Part shown: piece after piece, positions 1 to 12,300 of the stretch
How positions within the stretch are numbered: the first letter of the stretch is position 1
How the letters are laid out: each line of letters starts with the position of its first letter
From: Fomes fomentarius
Taxonomy: Eukaryota; Basidiomycota; Agaricomycetes; Polyporales; Polyporaceae
NCBI GenBank assembly: GCA_022606135.1
Contig: JABYQN010000016.1
Span: 605,783 to 669,782 of the forward strand
Direction: 5' to 3'
DNA length: 64,000 nt
Translations under genes and position numbers: made by a program
Notes under the pieces: generated by a model
What the model saw: the letters and a program-made list of their open reading frames with translations, nothing else
Database searches by the model: none
Told to the model about the DNA's origin: nothing

Positions 1-572
1 GCCTTGAACCATCTTGCACAGTGGCGGAACTGGGAGTTGAGGCGCTGTCTGCGAAGGATCCATGGCGGGGAAACGGCCCAAGGCGTGGTCAGGGCTTATC
101 AAGTTACTGTGGTTGAACGTTGAATCACATATCCATGATGGATGCAGTTGTCGCTGTTTAGTTGCGGATATCCTGAAGCAAGCAAACAAGTAAATAGAAG
201 AAGAGAGGTGGTTGGAGAACATGGTGGTTGCGGTGAGAGGAGGACTGGAGAGAGCGGATGTTTAAGTACGCAAGGGCCGTGGCTGACTTCGGCGTTGTCC
301 GGAGGTCTTTGGCGTGTCAGCCCAAGGAGGCGAACAATGGATTGCTTTGTTCGGTTAACCGAGCCAGCCGCCTGCGATTGTCCTTCCGTCACTCACCGTG
401 ATCGATAGGCTGTGTGCCACCGCAGAGGCTTTCAAGCGCAGCTCGCTTACAGGAAGTGGTGTGGCCCCGACGGGGAATGATCCACTAGGCAGTGCTTTGG
501 CCCCGGGTGACGCGCTGACCGCTTTGACCAGTCGGATCGCTTTGACAGCTGGACCGAGTATGCCATATGGGC
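1..572 (-). repeat. Truncated inverted copy (D) of the promoter-bearing repeat family
   Basis: Reading the minus strand from about 572 to 1, this segment matches the 5' part of the direct copies starting near 37256 and 43278: the same CGATCCGACTGG entry region, the cctatcgatcacggtg block, the cgaacaaagcaatccattgttcgc block, a TACTTAAA box and a conserved ATGTTCTC downstream of it. The copy is cut by the window edge, so its 3' part (the ~660-bp tandem units) is not visible. Overlapping short open frames on both strands are not conserved between copies and are not called as genes. Confidence 0.9.
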
Positions 573-1671
573 CTGCCAGTGGCGATGAAAACTTTGTCAA
601 TTGAATTGTGAAAAGGAGAAATTGCATCGTCGGTTATTGCTAAGTGGACTCTGCTTCACCCAAATCTTAGTAGCCTACATAATCCCCAACGTGATCAACG
701 CCATTTTGAACTAGCCAGAAGGCTGTCAGTGCATTGGATTGCGTCACGTTACCCCATGTAAAGACAGATCAATTATTGGGGCGAAATGGCAGCAGGACGG
801 AGGGTCGCGTATGGTGCGCATGGGCCCAGGCAGACTTGCTCACCCCGACCACCGATGGCTCGTTGCAGACAGTTATGAGTCTTCGACTTCAGTAGTATCC
901 CGCGCTCTGGATATCGCGCAGGTGTTAGCAGAGCTGCATCATAGTAACGCGTACTCGTCGGAGTAAATTACTCACCTAAACATTGAGCTGATCTCTGTCT
1001 ATGGTACGCGTTGACGTACGTGATGGAGTACGAGGATCATGATGGAATGTAGCAATCCACGAAGAGTCGGGCGACGATTCAATGACTTGAATTGGTAATC
1101 GAAGCGCCGAGCACCTGGAAAGTTGACGGTCAAAAGTAGCAAGCTTCTCGTGACTGTGAAATTTCGTCGCCGGAAACTACATCTACTAGGATTCTACTAG
1201 ATGCAGTGGCAATAACCAGTGAATGCAGTTAGGAACAGATAGACATCGTACGTGACGATTTCCGAGTCCGCGCTCCGATCCAGCGTCAGGCGGAATCATG
1301 CATCGGATTCTCCGGTCCGGGCACGGCACGGGGTGCACAAAGCCCGATAAGGAAGCTCACAACAAACCATGTTGCTTGGAAGGTGATAATTCGTTTCCGC
1401 ACATGCTCAATGTTGCTCGAAACTCCTTCTCGCCTACGATGAATTGAACAAAGCGGCGGTGTGAAGCAGCAAGAGAGCCGGCTGGGGAGCCCAGAAAAAT
1501 GAAAGAGGCTTGCTCCGAATTACCGCACGGCGAGAGTGTTATATAAGCGCAAATGCGAGACGGAATGGGCGTCTCCACCTTCCTCCGCACTTGCATCGAT
1601 CCCCCTCAGGCCGAGTCTCAAGCGAACCCTTCGCCCTCCCCCTTTCTCCTCACTCCCTCGCTCTCTTTACG
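573..1671. other. Intergenic, upstream region of the UBE2G1-type gene
   Basis: No open frame with recognisable similarity. It ends in a promoter-like stretch: a TATATAA box at 1540-1546 and a pyrimidine-rich tract (about 1618-1670) directly before the start codon at 1672. Confidence 0.6.
1540..1546 (+). promoter_or_regulatory. TATA-like box upstream of the UBE2G1-type E2
   Basis: TATATAA lies 126 bases before the ATG at 1672. It is followed by a CT-rich leader, a common arrangement for strongly expressed fungal genes. The transcription start itself is not determined. Confidence 0.45.
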
Positions 1672-2644
1672 ATGTCTTCTAGGACAGGAACTCAAGGAAA
1701 CGTCGCCTCCAACACACTCCTGCTCCGGAGGCAGCTTACCGAGCTCACTAAGCACCCTGTGGAGGGTTTCTCTGCAGGTGCGCTCCTGCAGCTCCTAATC
1801 CGGACCGACTAGTCTACTGACGTGTTCGCCGCTTGCTGTGTGTACCATCCACACACATGGGGCGTGCTGGCTTGCAGGCCTGGTTGACGACAACAACCTG
1901 TACGAGTGGGATGTCATGATCATCGGGTGCGTCCTTTGCACAAACGTTTATTGCACATGCAGGATCCCAACCATTGTCCCTCCCTACAGCCCTCCGGACA
2001 CCATCTAGTATGTGCTCTGCACCTGTCGCGTCTTTTATCACGGGTATTGATCGTCAGTAGCGAGGGTGGCTTCTTCAAGGCGCGTCTGACCTTCCCCGAA
2101 GACTTCCCCTTGAACCCACCGAAGCTGCGATTCATCACCGAGATGTGGCATCCAAACAGTGAGCACTTCTGCCTGTAAGATCGCACAGGGCCACACTGAC
2201 CACGATCGCTAGTCTACGCCGATGGGGTCGTGTGCATCTCCATCCTTGTACGTCTCTTGATCCTCTACAGTGAGTGCATTAGACTGATGTCACACAGCAC
2301 CCGCCAGGTGAAGATCAGTACGGCTATGAGGACTCCGGAGAGCGTTGGCTACCTGTGCACACAGTGGAGTCGATCGTTAGTACTTCAGTGACCTTAGACC
2401 TCTCTGGTGTCTGATAACCCAATGGCGTAGCTCCTGAGTGTGATCTCCCTGCTCTCATCGGACACGCCCAACCTAGACAGCCCAGCGAACGTGGATGCGG
2501 CGAAGCAAGTACGAACCGACTTCGAAGGTGCGTCATTATGATTGCTCCTCTATGTACTGGCGCTCATCATCGTGTTCCCATCTAGGATACAAGAAGAAAG
2601 TTCGGCGGCTCGTGCGACGGAGTGCGGAGGAAGCGTTCGATTAA
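1672..2644 (+). CDS. Ubiquitin-conjugating enzyme E2, UBE2G1 type
   Basis: Transfers ubiquitin from E1 to E3-bound substrates through a thioester on its active-site cysteine; in the cytosol and at the ER. Eight exons: 1672-1777, 1878-1926, 1990-2007, 2061-2158, 2213-2247, 2298-2375, 2431-2527, 2586-2644. They join in frame to 179 residues. Seen: NPVEG-like HPVEGFSAG near the N terminus, YEWDVMIIGPPDT, an HPN motif split by an intron, and the active-site block GVVCISIL followed by the acidic loop typical of the G subfamily (HPPGEDQYGYE, then ERWLPVHTVES). The sequence is closer to human UBE2G1 than to UBE2G2; a separate UBE2G2-type gene lies at 14105. Exon 3 is an 18-nt microexon. Convergent with the UPF0261 gene downstream. 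High confidence in identity; splice sites inferred. Confidence 0.93.
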
Positions 2645-3328
2645 ATGACCCTCCCGCTTTCCTTGCTTTGTATCTTCCGTATATCGGTTCTGCGCACTCG
2701 TGCGCTCTGCGTTTGGACTTGTGTTAGTCGACGTCTCCTGATGCAATTCCACGTCTTGTTCACGTCCTCCACCACATCTTCTGGTTCTTCAGTCTTATCG
2801 TGCTGTCTTACCTTGTGTCGTTTTCTCTCCCCTCCCCTCCCTTCTGCCTTACAATCTACATCTCCATCACCTGTTCACCGCTAGTACCGTCGTAATCAGG
2901 CGCTGTCCCCATCTCCTCCCATCTCCACCTCTTTTCCCCCTTCCTGTCCCACATCACAATGTCGTCATTAGGATTGTTTGTATCAAGCTATCATCAGAAG
3001 CTGTTTTCGTCTGTACTTACCCACATATCTCGTTATACGCTCGCGTCTTCGCGTCCCTTAAACGCCTCGTGCGTGTGGTTCGTGCCCCTCGGTGGCTGGA
3101 CCGCGACCGTATGCGACGTGGTTCGAGTATACCGAGCGTACCCATGTAGTAAGCAGGTCCATTCTTTCGGCATATCTGTGTACAGTGGCTGACACTGTTG
3201 TGCAAATTCACAGAAAGAGTACTCAGACCACATTTGTATGGAGCGCTCGCTCGTTCTCGTTGTGAGTTACACATACCACAAGGCTACTACGACAATAGTC
3301 TTCGGCTATCCACTACACCGTCCTCTCC
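2645..3328. other. Convergent 3' region between E2 and UPF0261 genes
   Basis: Pyrimidine-rich, non-coding stretch (about 2720-2960) between two convergent genes, probably holding both 3' UTRs. No gene is supported. Confidence 0.6.
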
Positions 3329-4741
3329 CTACCGTCCTGCGATTTTGACATCTAGAGGATCTAAATGCATCATCCGCACGAGGCTAGTCACCATCCCATC
3401 CACGAACGCTGGATCGTTGATGTCCGTATCCCGTTCCACCACATTGATATCAATTTTCGTTCTATCTACCCTCGCTGCCAGACCATCTTTGAGCGCATTG
3501 AAAAGCGCAACATCTGCTTCGTGGTTCTCGAACGGCCCGCCCTTCGCGCTCAACATGCTCACGCCCCGGCACGGGATCCACACCTCCTTGCTTCCCTCGC
3601 CCTCACCCTTGTCCGCGTTTGATCTCGGGCTCAGGATCGAGTTCGAGTGCGTACGCAGTTGCAGCTTCTCCGCGACGATGTGCCCCAACTGAGCACATTC
3701 CTCGCGTGTCGTGCGCATGATCGTCACACTGGGATTATGCTCGTACAACCGCCTACCCTTCCTCACCCACTCCTCCGGTACAGTGGACCGTGGACCGAAG
3801 TTGACCATATCGAGCGCACCCAGTGACACCACTTGCGGCACGCCGCTCCGAGAGGCGGCTTCGAGCCGGTGCGGGCCTGCGGACAAGACGCCGCCGACGA
3901 GCTCGTCTGCGAGTTCGGTGGTGGTCAGGTCGAGCACGCCGTCGAAGAACCCATCCGAGATGAGACGCTCGAGGGCGCGACCCCCCGAGCCGGTCGCGTG
4001 GAAGACGTATGTGGTGCAGGGGTAGCGCGAGAGGAGGGACCGGGCGTGCGTTACCGCGGGCGTCGTCACGCCGAACATCGTGATCGCTATCCGCTTCTTG
4101 CGCTCCCTCTCCTCGCCCTTGTTTGTGAGAACGAGACGGGTGCGGTACGCGCGGGCCATGTCAGCGATGGCGCCGGCGGCGTTCTCGAGGATGGGGCAGA
4201 GGATGTCGTTCAGCCCGGCGATGTCCACGACGCTGTAGACGAGCGCGACGTCTGTGTCTCGCACGAAGGCGCTCACGTCGCCCGCGGCCATCGTGCTCAC
4301 GAGCAACTTTGGGAAGCCCAGGGGGAGAGCGGCGAAGATCCCCGAGGCGAGCGCAGACCCGCCTGAGCCGCCTAGTGCGAGGATGCCGTGGAGAGTGTGG
4401 GACGAGACAAGCGAGGCCAAGAGGGGCGCGGCATGTGCTGACATGGTTGTTATGAGGTCGTTGCGCGAGAGGGTGGAAATTTCTGGTAGGGGGTCGGTTT
4501 TGGTTGGGGTGAAGGTAGAGGTGACCGAAGGGGGAGAGGATGAGGAGGGAGAAGCGGCGAGGATGGTGGACTGCGAGACGTCGACGGCTGGGTGCGTGCT
4601 GGGTGTGCGGCCGACGTCGACGAGCTTGACTCGCACGTTGTGGAACTCGAGGAGCTGGGTGCGGACGTAGAGGAGCTCGTCGAGCTTTGTGTCGCACGTT
4701 CCGAGCACTGCGATGCATGGTGTGGATGTTTCATCTGACAT
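3329..4741 (-). CDS. UPF0261 / Tm-1-like ATP-binding domain protein
   Basis: Single exon, 470 residues. Start chosen at MSDETSTP (4741) because the family begins just before a first beta strand like the IAVLGTCDTK seen here; the frame stays open 28 codons further upstream without family-like sequence. Seen: GTCDTKLDEL at the N terminus, a glycine-rich ALGGSGGSALASG segment (phosphate-binding type), FGVTTPAV opening the second half, FHATGSGGRALE, and FGPRSTVPEEW near the C terminus. Known: UPF0261 forms the N-terminal half of the tomato protein Tm-1; in bacteria and fungi it is a separate protein whose cellular role is unsettled. The partner domain is encoded next door (5358-6330, same strand), which supports a shared function. 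A Ser/Pro/Thr-rich insert near residues 65-95 is longer than in bacterial homologues. Confidence 0.88.
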   Translation of the reverse strand: MSDETSTPCIAVLGTCDTKLDELLYVRTQLLEFHNVRVKLVDVGRTPSTHPAVDVSQSTILAASPSSSSPPSVTSTFTPTKTDPLPEISTLSRNDLITTMSAHAAPLLASLVSSHTLHGILALGGSGGSALASGIFAALPLGFPKLLVSTMAAGDVSAFVRDTDVALVYSVVDIAGLNDILCPILENAAGAIADMARAYRTRLVLTNKGEERERKKRIAITMFGVTTPAVTHARSLLSRYPCTTYVFHATGSGGRALERLISDGFFDGVLDLTTTELADELVGGVLSAGPHRLEAASRSGVPQVVSLGALDMVNFGPRSTVPEEWVRKGRRLYEHNPSVTIMRTTREECAQLGHIVAEKLQLRTHSNSILSPRSNADKGEGEGSKEVWIPCRGVSMLSAKGGPFENHEADVALFNALKDGLAARVDRTKIDINVVERDTDINDPAFVDGMVTSLVRMMHLDPLDVKIAGR

Positions 4742-5357
4742 GGTACTGATATTTATCTTGAGGGTACGATGCTGAAGAGCTGCAAACGTGTGCACCATGT
4801 GCTGGCAAAGAATTGTGGTTGTCACTTTGGATTGTGTAAATAGCTTCTTCAGGAAGTAGAATCGCTCGACTGCATGAGCTCCAGGCCTCTCGGTTTTCGC
4901 GCTCGCGATGACGTCACTGCGAACGCAAATACTTGGGTTTCAGGGTCACTTCATATATCGTGTGCAAGTCATGTCCGTCGGATATGTTGCAAAGGCATTC
5001 TATAAAGGAGGACAGCAGGTACAGTAGTACGCGGTCACGTTGCCTTAATGAGACGCGCCTGTGGCGTAACATCAAATATGTCAACCCCTATTCCACCTGA
5101 GCCCGGTCTCTCGTCTGGCCTAGCCATTGCTTCAAGCATGCTCAGACCGCACGGCACCCTCCCGCTCACCTATCCAGCTTAGCCCGTCCAGAGCTCTATC
5201 GCACGCCATACCAGGGTCGAAGGTAAGTGAACTGAACGCAGGAGCCTGAGGTTGACCCTCAATGCGGTCATTCAAGTTGCCCCATGAAACGTGTCTGTCA
5301 CTGTGGCGTTCCCCTGTTGTATAATGGCAATTGTAACAATGTACACGGTCTCCAAGA
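4742..5357. other. Intergenic between the two Tm-1-type genes
   Basis: About 0.6 kb holding the 5' region of the UPF0261 gene and the 3' end of the TIM-barrel gene, both on the minus strand. No gene seen. Confidence 0.6.
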
Positions 5358-6330
5358 CTAACACTTCCTCACCCTGATCTCCTTAAACCTTCTCGCGTTC
5401 TCTTCTATCGCCGTCTCAACGGGCAGCCTCTCCACGCTGGAAGCCCCAAAGAAGCCATGCACGCCCGTCGTGCGACCCAGCACGTACGCCGCATCATCCC
5501 GGGTCGCAATCGGCCCCCCATGGCACAGCACGATCACCTCCTCGTTGATCCTCACAGCCGCATCCCGGCACTCCTGCACCCGGCGCACGCAGTCGTCGAG
5601 CGTCGTGGAAGATGTCTCCAAGTTATAGTCGGCCCCGATACTCCCGCCCGTCGTGAGCCCCATGTGCACCACGAGCACGTCCGCGCCGACGCGCGCCATC
5701 GCCTCGGCGTCGGCGACCGTGAAGACGTACGGGCAGGTGAGGAGCCCGAGGGCCCGCGCCTCGCGGACCATGGCGACCTCGAGCGCGTACGACATGCCCG
5801 TGGCTTCGAGGTGGGCCCGGAAGGTCCCGTCGATGAGGCCGACGGTGGGGAAGTTCTGCACCCCGCAGAAGCCGAGGTCTTTGAGCTGCCGGAGGAAGCG
5901 CGGGATGGACCGGAAGGGGTCGGTCCCGCACACCCCTGCGATCAGTCCGGCGTTCTCGACGATGGGGATGATTTCGTTTGCCTTTGGTTGTTGTGAAATC
6001 TGGTCAACATACGGACATGGTACACGGGGTGGTATATGGTCGGTTCCCGTCGGCGGTGTGCTATTCGACGGAGGAGTGAGATTCAAGCTGAGGTACGTAC
6101 CATTTCGAGTACGATCGCGTTCGCGTCGCCGTAGGGCATGAGACCCGCGAGCGACCCTCTGCCGGCCATCCTGAACCGGCCGCTGTTGTAGAGCACGATG
6201 ATGTCTGCGCCGGCTTTGTCGATGAACTTGGCGGAGAGGCCGATGCCTGCGCCTCGAGAATGACTCCACCCGAGGTGATGGTTTGTCGGAGGCGTGCGAG
6301 GGCCTCTTCTCTGTTGGATGGGGGTGCCAT
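5358..6330 (-). CDS. PEP-hydrolase-like TIM-barrel protein (Tm-1 C-terminal half), with one frame break
   Basis: Two exons: 6101-6330 and 5358-5981, intron 5982-6100 (GTACGT...AAAG, phase 0). About 284 residues if the frame is continuous, the usual length of the family. Start [10 protein letters not shown] at 6330. Seen: [44 protein letters not shown], then after the intron [30 protein letters not shown] and [11 protein letters not shown], all hallmarks of the PEP-hydrolase-like family. Odd: near 6251-6256 the frame changes by one base inside the conserved glycine-rich GAGIG region. One additional G there makes the whole protein collinear with the family, so this is either a real frameshift or a base missing from the assembly. 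It lies upstream of the UPF0261 gene on the same strand. The enzyme name is inherited from the family; the reaction is unproven. Confidence 0.85.
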
Positions 6331-9300
6331 ATCAAAACTGGTACTATGCAAGGCTCATCAGATGGCGAGTGTGGATATCGATGCATCGGACTAACGATGC
6401 AGGTAAGTGCTAGGACTTCGCATGCTGTACGGGTTCAAGCCGATACCTGCTATATTAATGACGTCATGCTGGCGGTTATAAACTATGTATGACAGTTCTA
6501 GTCGTGGACACAGACACCTCGTTGCTTCAAATTCACGTTCGTGCTACCGTCGGGAAAATTCAACATGATCATGACGGAATATCGGTTCTCAGTAGAGCTG
6601 CGTACTAAGTAATGAGCATTTTCTTCCTAGTACCTGGTGACTGCAGCAGAGCGGCCAACCACTGTGTGCTGTTTGCTAAGATAAATTGTCGTGGTGAAAC
6701 TCTGAAGTCGTCCCTAAAATCATGACACACATCTGCAGCTTGAGGTACCATAAGGGTTTGCGCCGCGAAACGCTTATACTGTATCGAATGTTGAAGACGT
6801 GACCTCATTATGGGAGAAAGGGTTAGCAATGTTCACCCCGGCATCTCCAATACTACATATCTGTAGCGTGATTGTTAGCATGGGACAGGGACGGAGTTTC
6901 AACTTAACCGCAGATATAATGTGTGTGGCTGCGGGGCCAAGGCCCGAGTTGATTGCACAGAGTTCGCGCACGCGCGGCGAACGTGAGAGGGAGTTATTCC
7001 CTTAGCATGCCGGTGAATCCTACCCAGCATTGCTCGGACACAGGTCCCGAAGAATCTGAAGCTTCTATGTACGTGTTCAACTTGAAATCGTGCCGGCGTC
7101 GGCGTCGCAATGGAATGGAAGAATCAAGATTGGAAGAGCATGAGTCGTGTGGTGCAGAATTTTGGCAATGGCTCAACTGCTACAGGGTCGACGCAATTTG
7201 GACCGGATGGAAGGTTAAGTGAGGGGGAGGTAGTGGGTACACACGTGCTTCATCCATGCGGTCCATGCTGATCAGGATCCCCGGTGTTTCACGCCGAGTT
7301 CACTCGCTCTCGCTTGGGCGAGGCGCAGATCTTTGCTGGCGGGGAAGCTGCTCCAAAAGGCTCTCCCGCGAAGCGTTTCGACAGATGACGTCGTCCTCGA
7401 GGTCCCTGAGACCCGAGCGAGCACGCAAGGCAAGACACAGACTCGATTGGGTATCGTTTAGCGTTCGAGCGGCGCCCGCCTGGAAGGGGACCTGCAGAAG
7501 AGCAAACATAGGATACGTGTATACCATTATGGATGCCTCTCCATTGCAAGTTCGCTGCATCTTCAATCGCTCGTAGGGCCAGACTGCCGGTTGGCACCAG
7601 CTCAAGTGGTAGCGAGAGACACCGTATGCGTAGACCCTGAGAGCTTTCTGCAGGGCGGCGTCGGGGTCTCGATACATATATAGAACCCTGGACCTGACAT
7701 ATTTGATGGTTGATCTCCAAGACAGGAAACGAATAGTTCGAATTGATCGTGCTAGTCAGCGACAAGTATAGGATTGCCAGGCATACCGTCAAAACCCTCA
7801 TATGTCCAATATGTCTAAGCATTCCAGAACGCGGTGACAACTTGAATGTGCTGGAACTCGGAGTGGGGTCCTAGTCGCCTGGAATCGAAACCTATTATAA
7901 TTAGTACCAGTTCACGAGCAGTGACATGCGAAAACCAAAGGCTACCGCCCACTAGGTCGAGGGATGGTTGGAACAAGTCCTTGATTTGAGAATCAACGGT
8001 ACTGCATGATTTGGACCAATTTTCAAATCGTTGATGCCTGTGAGCTTTCCGCAGGCGCCGGGTCTGGCCTGACCCGAAGATAGGGTTCATAAAACCGCTG
8101 GTTCAAGTACCGTATGTCTTGCTCTATTTGGCTCCTTTGAAACCTGTTTACCAGTGGGTGCACTTGACTGCCTAACACTTCGCTTGTGACGAACTGGCCG
8201 CTTACGCACCTTGCCCTCAAGCAGTCTCGTCTAGACAACAGTACAGACCATGCACAAGCTTCGGCGATGGGAATAGCTCCTCGGTTGGGGATGTGATTGC
8301 CGCAAGGACGACGACTCGGAGCACAGAATCGCGAAGAGGTATGTGACTCTGAACCTTCCCAGTGTCGTGCATGTCCCTCAGGCTGGAGTTCCAGAACCAA
8401 GTGTCCACCCCTGATCGCACGCACAGGCGCGCCGCTAGGATCATGTCATGAGCGTCGAATGACGGCATCGTAGCGAGTGTGAAGAGGCGTCTTGGGTACA
8501 TCAAGGGTGAAGCATCGTAGTTCTTGCATCGGATATGGAAGAGACCAATCCTTTCAAGTTGAGCAAGACCAGTGCATCTTTTGGCGACAAATGGGGCAAG
8601 TGGGAAGGTGTCGTTCGGGCGTTGTATCCATACGTAAGTTCTCCTCATACTTCGCGGCCTTGCGCTACATGAGTTGCATGAGCGATTTCTTCCGTCGAGG
8701 CAGCATTCCGATGAATGTTCCTGTCAAGTTCCGGTCATGAAGTCGCGTATGTGAACATATACGAATGGCTACGTGGTGTACCATCCTGAACCATGTGGAT
8801 CTATGGTTCATCTTCTGCTTGCACGTGGGTACACTCTCCCCGGATGACTTCTGATGCTCCCTATGGTATTAAGTGATACCAAGACTACAGTCTATGTGAC
8901 CATAATGGGTGACGTCACGAGTTCTCACTAACCTAAGTGGTTAGCCTACGTCACTTACAAACCTTACAAACCTTTTAAACCTTACAGTGGTCTACTATCA
9001 CAAGGCTCAGGGTATAGCAGAAACGCTATTGCCTGCCTCTCACGGGACTGCTGGCTTCAGCAGATGGGCACCTGATAATCCTGGTCGCATCCGAAGACAT
9101 ATGTCGCCACAAGGAAGGAAAACCATGGAAAACAAGGGAAGCCGGTGTCAGAACAGCTGGACCCATGGATATCACAATGTCCGGTCGAGCCCAAGGGGTC
9201 GAAAGGCCGAGATTGGAAGAGCGCTATCCTCATCGGCGAAGTTTTCTTCCTGTTCTCGGGTGAAGGTTATCCGCATGGTACCCCGCCTGGAAGGAGGAGG

Positions 9301-12300
9301 TCAACACGCTTGCTATGATCGAGCGCGCACGCCGGAACTTTGTCCTTAGGCTGAAGTGGATCTCCGCCGGAAGGCCGTGACCACCCCCGTTATCATGGCT
9401 CGGCACTGTTCATAGGTACAGACAACAAGACGATGCCGGACGTCTGGGATGACGTGCTGCATCAGAAAGCCCTGTCTACACGCCCCCCTTCGATTACGTC
9501 GTGTAAGACAACACACTTACTCCGTCATGTCCCAAATCTGCGCGACGCGATTGCTGGCGCTCCCCAAAGTTACAGCGGAGGGCGTCCAATACCGATCATT
9601 AACAAGCACTCGTAACCTTTGTGCGCTTACTAATTTGATGCACCTGCAGTTCCAGGGGGATCCACCGCGGTCTTTGTGCGCTCTTGACAGAAGGCTGAGG
9701 CTCAAATAGTTCAATACGGACCGAACCAACGTAACCGAGTCCTTCTTCACAGGGCTGGGTATGCTTTGGCAGTCGGGGTGATAACCCGAGGTTCCGTCCG
9801 CAGGCTAGACAGTTCTCCTTCTGGTGGGTCGCTGGGACAACGCCCTGTGCCCACTGACCACGACCATGAACGTTGCGGGTAGTGACACCTTGCTCTCATG
9901 ACGCATAGCCAGCCCGTTGTAGATGAAGAATTGATCATGAGGACTGTCTCCCGTGCGTCGATGGTATGTTTCTATTCAGTGCTGGTATCCATTTCTGAAC
10001 GTGGCTGTCTATCGCAGACATCAGTTTGGCGACGAGTATCGAGCCCTGTGGCCCTCATACCTTTTGTCGTCAATGTCAACGGTAGTTTTCTCGGCTTGGC
10101 GCGGTAACCGACAGCGCGTTATCGCAACGATCTCCGACCGATACGGGAGGGGAGGGAGTGCCGACGGGGTTCGTCAGCGCTCACGCATACATTAACCATC
10201 ACCAGACCGTATCCGTTTCCCAGTTGTGTAGGATATTACTCTCGATCAAGCGCTCCTTCATCAAATTTGACCAGCGCACAGGACCGCAGGGCTGGCGTGC
10301 AGCTCGGAACATATCGCGGTACGCCCATGCTATTAATTTTGCATCCGAGAGTTTCTCACGACCTCCGTGTTCAGCTGAAGAAGCAGGGGCAGCTGACTTT
10401 CGTTGACTTCGTGTGCAGGTCTCGTGGAGTCTATCGACGTCAACGGGGAGAATGCACCGATCGTAGCGGCAAAGGTGGACGTCGTGCTCAGGGTGTCCCG
10501 TCTGGAGTTGGCATCTTTACGCTGCTGCTCGGACTCACAATCGGCCTCATTCATTACCCGAATCAGGACCTGTAATTCCGGAACATACGACAGCGGGTAA
10601 GCCGGGACCAGGCCGTCAGCCGTCGTGCGGTGAAGTTATGTTTGACCAGTCCATACAATTATAGCAACTTCACTTCGAGACAAAGCTCATTAAGCGGATT
10701 GGGTATCGCCGACTACCAGCCGCAAGAACGCCGTAGTGGCAGTGACGAGTCCTTGGGGTACTATCGAGAAGGCACGAACAAGAATGATCCTGTATAGTGC
10801 GTTACTTTAGTGCACCTGCGCTGATTGCGTGCTCGTGCCTAGTCGAGTCCACACACCAAGCGCGTCCAATTGTGGAGCCCTTGAAGGCATTCGACGCTCA
10901 TCCGCAATTACCATAATGCGATCGAACACAGGGTGCACAGTCTAGCCCCTCTGGACGTGCCCGCGTGCTAAATATCCTACAGATCCCCTCGACTGACCGA
11001 CGCGCTCTCGGAGCCGGGGGGCCTGGTACGAAAGTAGCAAAGTGCACAACGTGTACGACATCCAATGGTCTATACACCTAAACTACCCGGACGGGCGCCG
11101 CGTCGGGTGTGTCGGTTTACATGAACGTGTGCATCAGCGAGCCGGTCCCGACCAATGCCAGTGTCCGGCCATTCACAGGCAGGCGGCCGCGGTCCCGCGC
11201 GGGAGCGTGAGCCTGAAGTCGGCCGTCGCGGAGACCATTGGCAGGGAGCACTGCACGTATGTTCTGCCGACACTTGGGTGGGGCTCCTGAGCAGGACCAA
11301 CCGCGCTCACGCATCAAGGGCATGCCAAATTTGCCCGCCCATGTCGGCCGCCAGGATGACAGACATTTCAACAGTCCAAGCGCGATGGCCGTGGTCCAAT
11401 TCTGTCAATTCGGTTTTGTATGAATCCTTCTGTATCTGTTCTGGTGAGTGTTTGTTGCACCATCTCTCACCGCATCAACTTGACCATTCCTAGTACGGTC
11501 TCACCACGCTCATGCTCAGGGGGAAGGTGTGCATGACGTCCAACGGGGCGCGACAGTGAGGTCCCCTCGAGTCCGGTGTCCGATCGACGCCTCCCCAGGA
11601 AGCTATACGCCGGAGAATTCGTTGGTCGTTGTACAAGTTGAACCTGGCGGCTCCACAGCGCCAACGTGCCTCAGTAGGACTGTCGTCCCGCTGTGCCAAG
11701 GACGGCACCGTCAGTTCCCTACTGTTACATCTTGCCAGTGGACAAGGGACCCTTAGTGGCTCCAAGGTGCACGCCGACATTTATCCGTCCCGTCTCAGTC
11801 GGGAGCAGTTTACTATCGCACAATCCGGGGATATTTTTCTACATACGTAGTCGTTGACACTGTCCCTATGGAGCCTCTAGAAGCCGTTGTTTACTCCCAC
11901 CACCAAGTGAGAGTACAGCTTCCGTCCGTGTCAGTGCGCTAGTAAACTGTCATCTTCGTATCTCCGGCTGGAACTCAGAGAGCATATCGGACGTGCGATT
12001 TGTATGGGCGGACCCATCTATCTTGGGTGCAATCCCTTTCTAGATTCATGCACAATAATCAATGAAGTTCATCTATCCAGATCCGTACTCCCATGCTGAA
12101 TAGGCTGTCTGTCGGACTGCCATGAATTTGAACGTGCCCATTGATGAATTTCCAATAGGACCCGCGTTTGAGGTTGACGTGAGTCTAGCCCTAGTTGTGT
12201 ACCAGCAAGAGTAAGCTAGTTCGTCCACGGGGGTCGTGGGAGTTACACTTACTGTGTCCTGCACCGTCATGTGCGGCACACTGCGGGTCATGAGGAAAAT

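Noticed and set aside
3365..4366. Long plus-strand frames opposite the UPF0261 gene
   Set aside because: Shadow frames of GC-rich codons on the opposite strand of a conserved gene.
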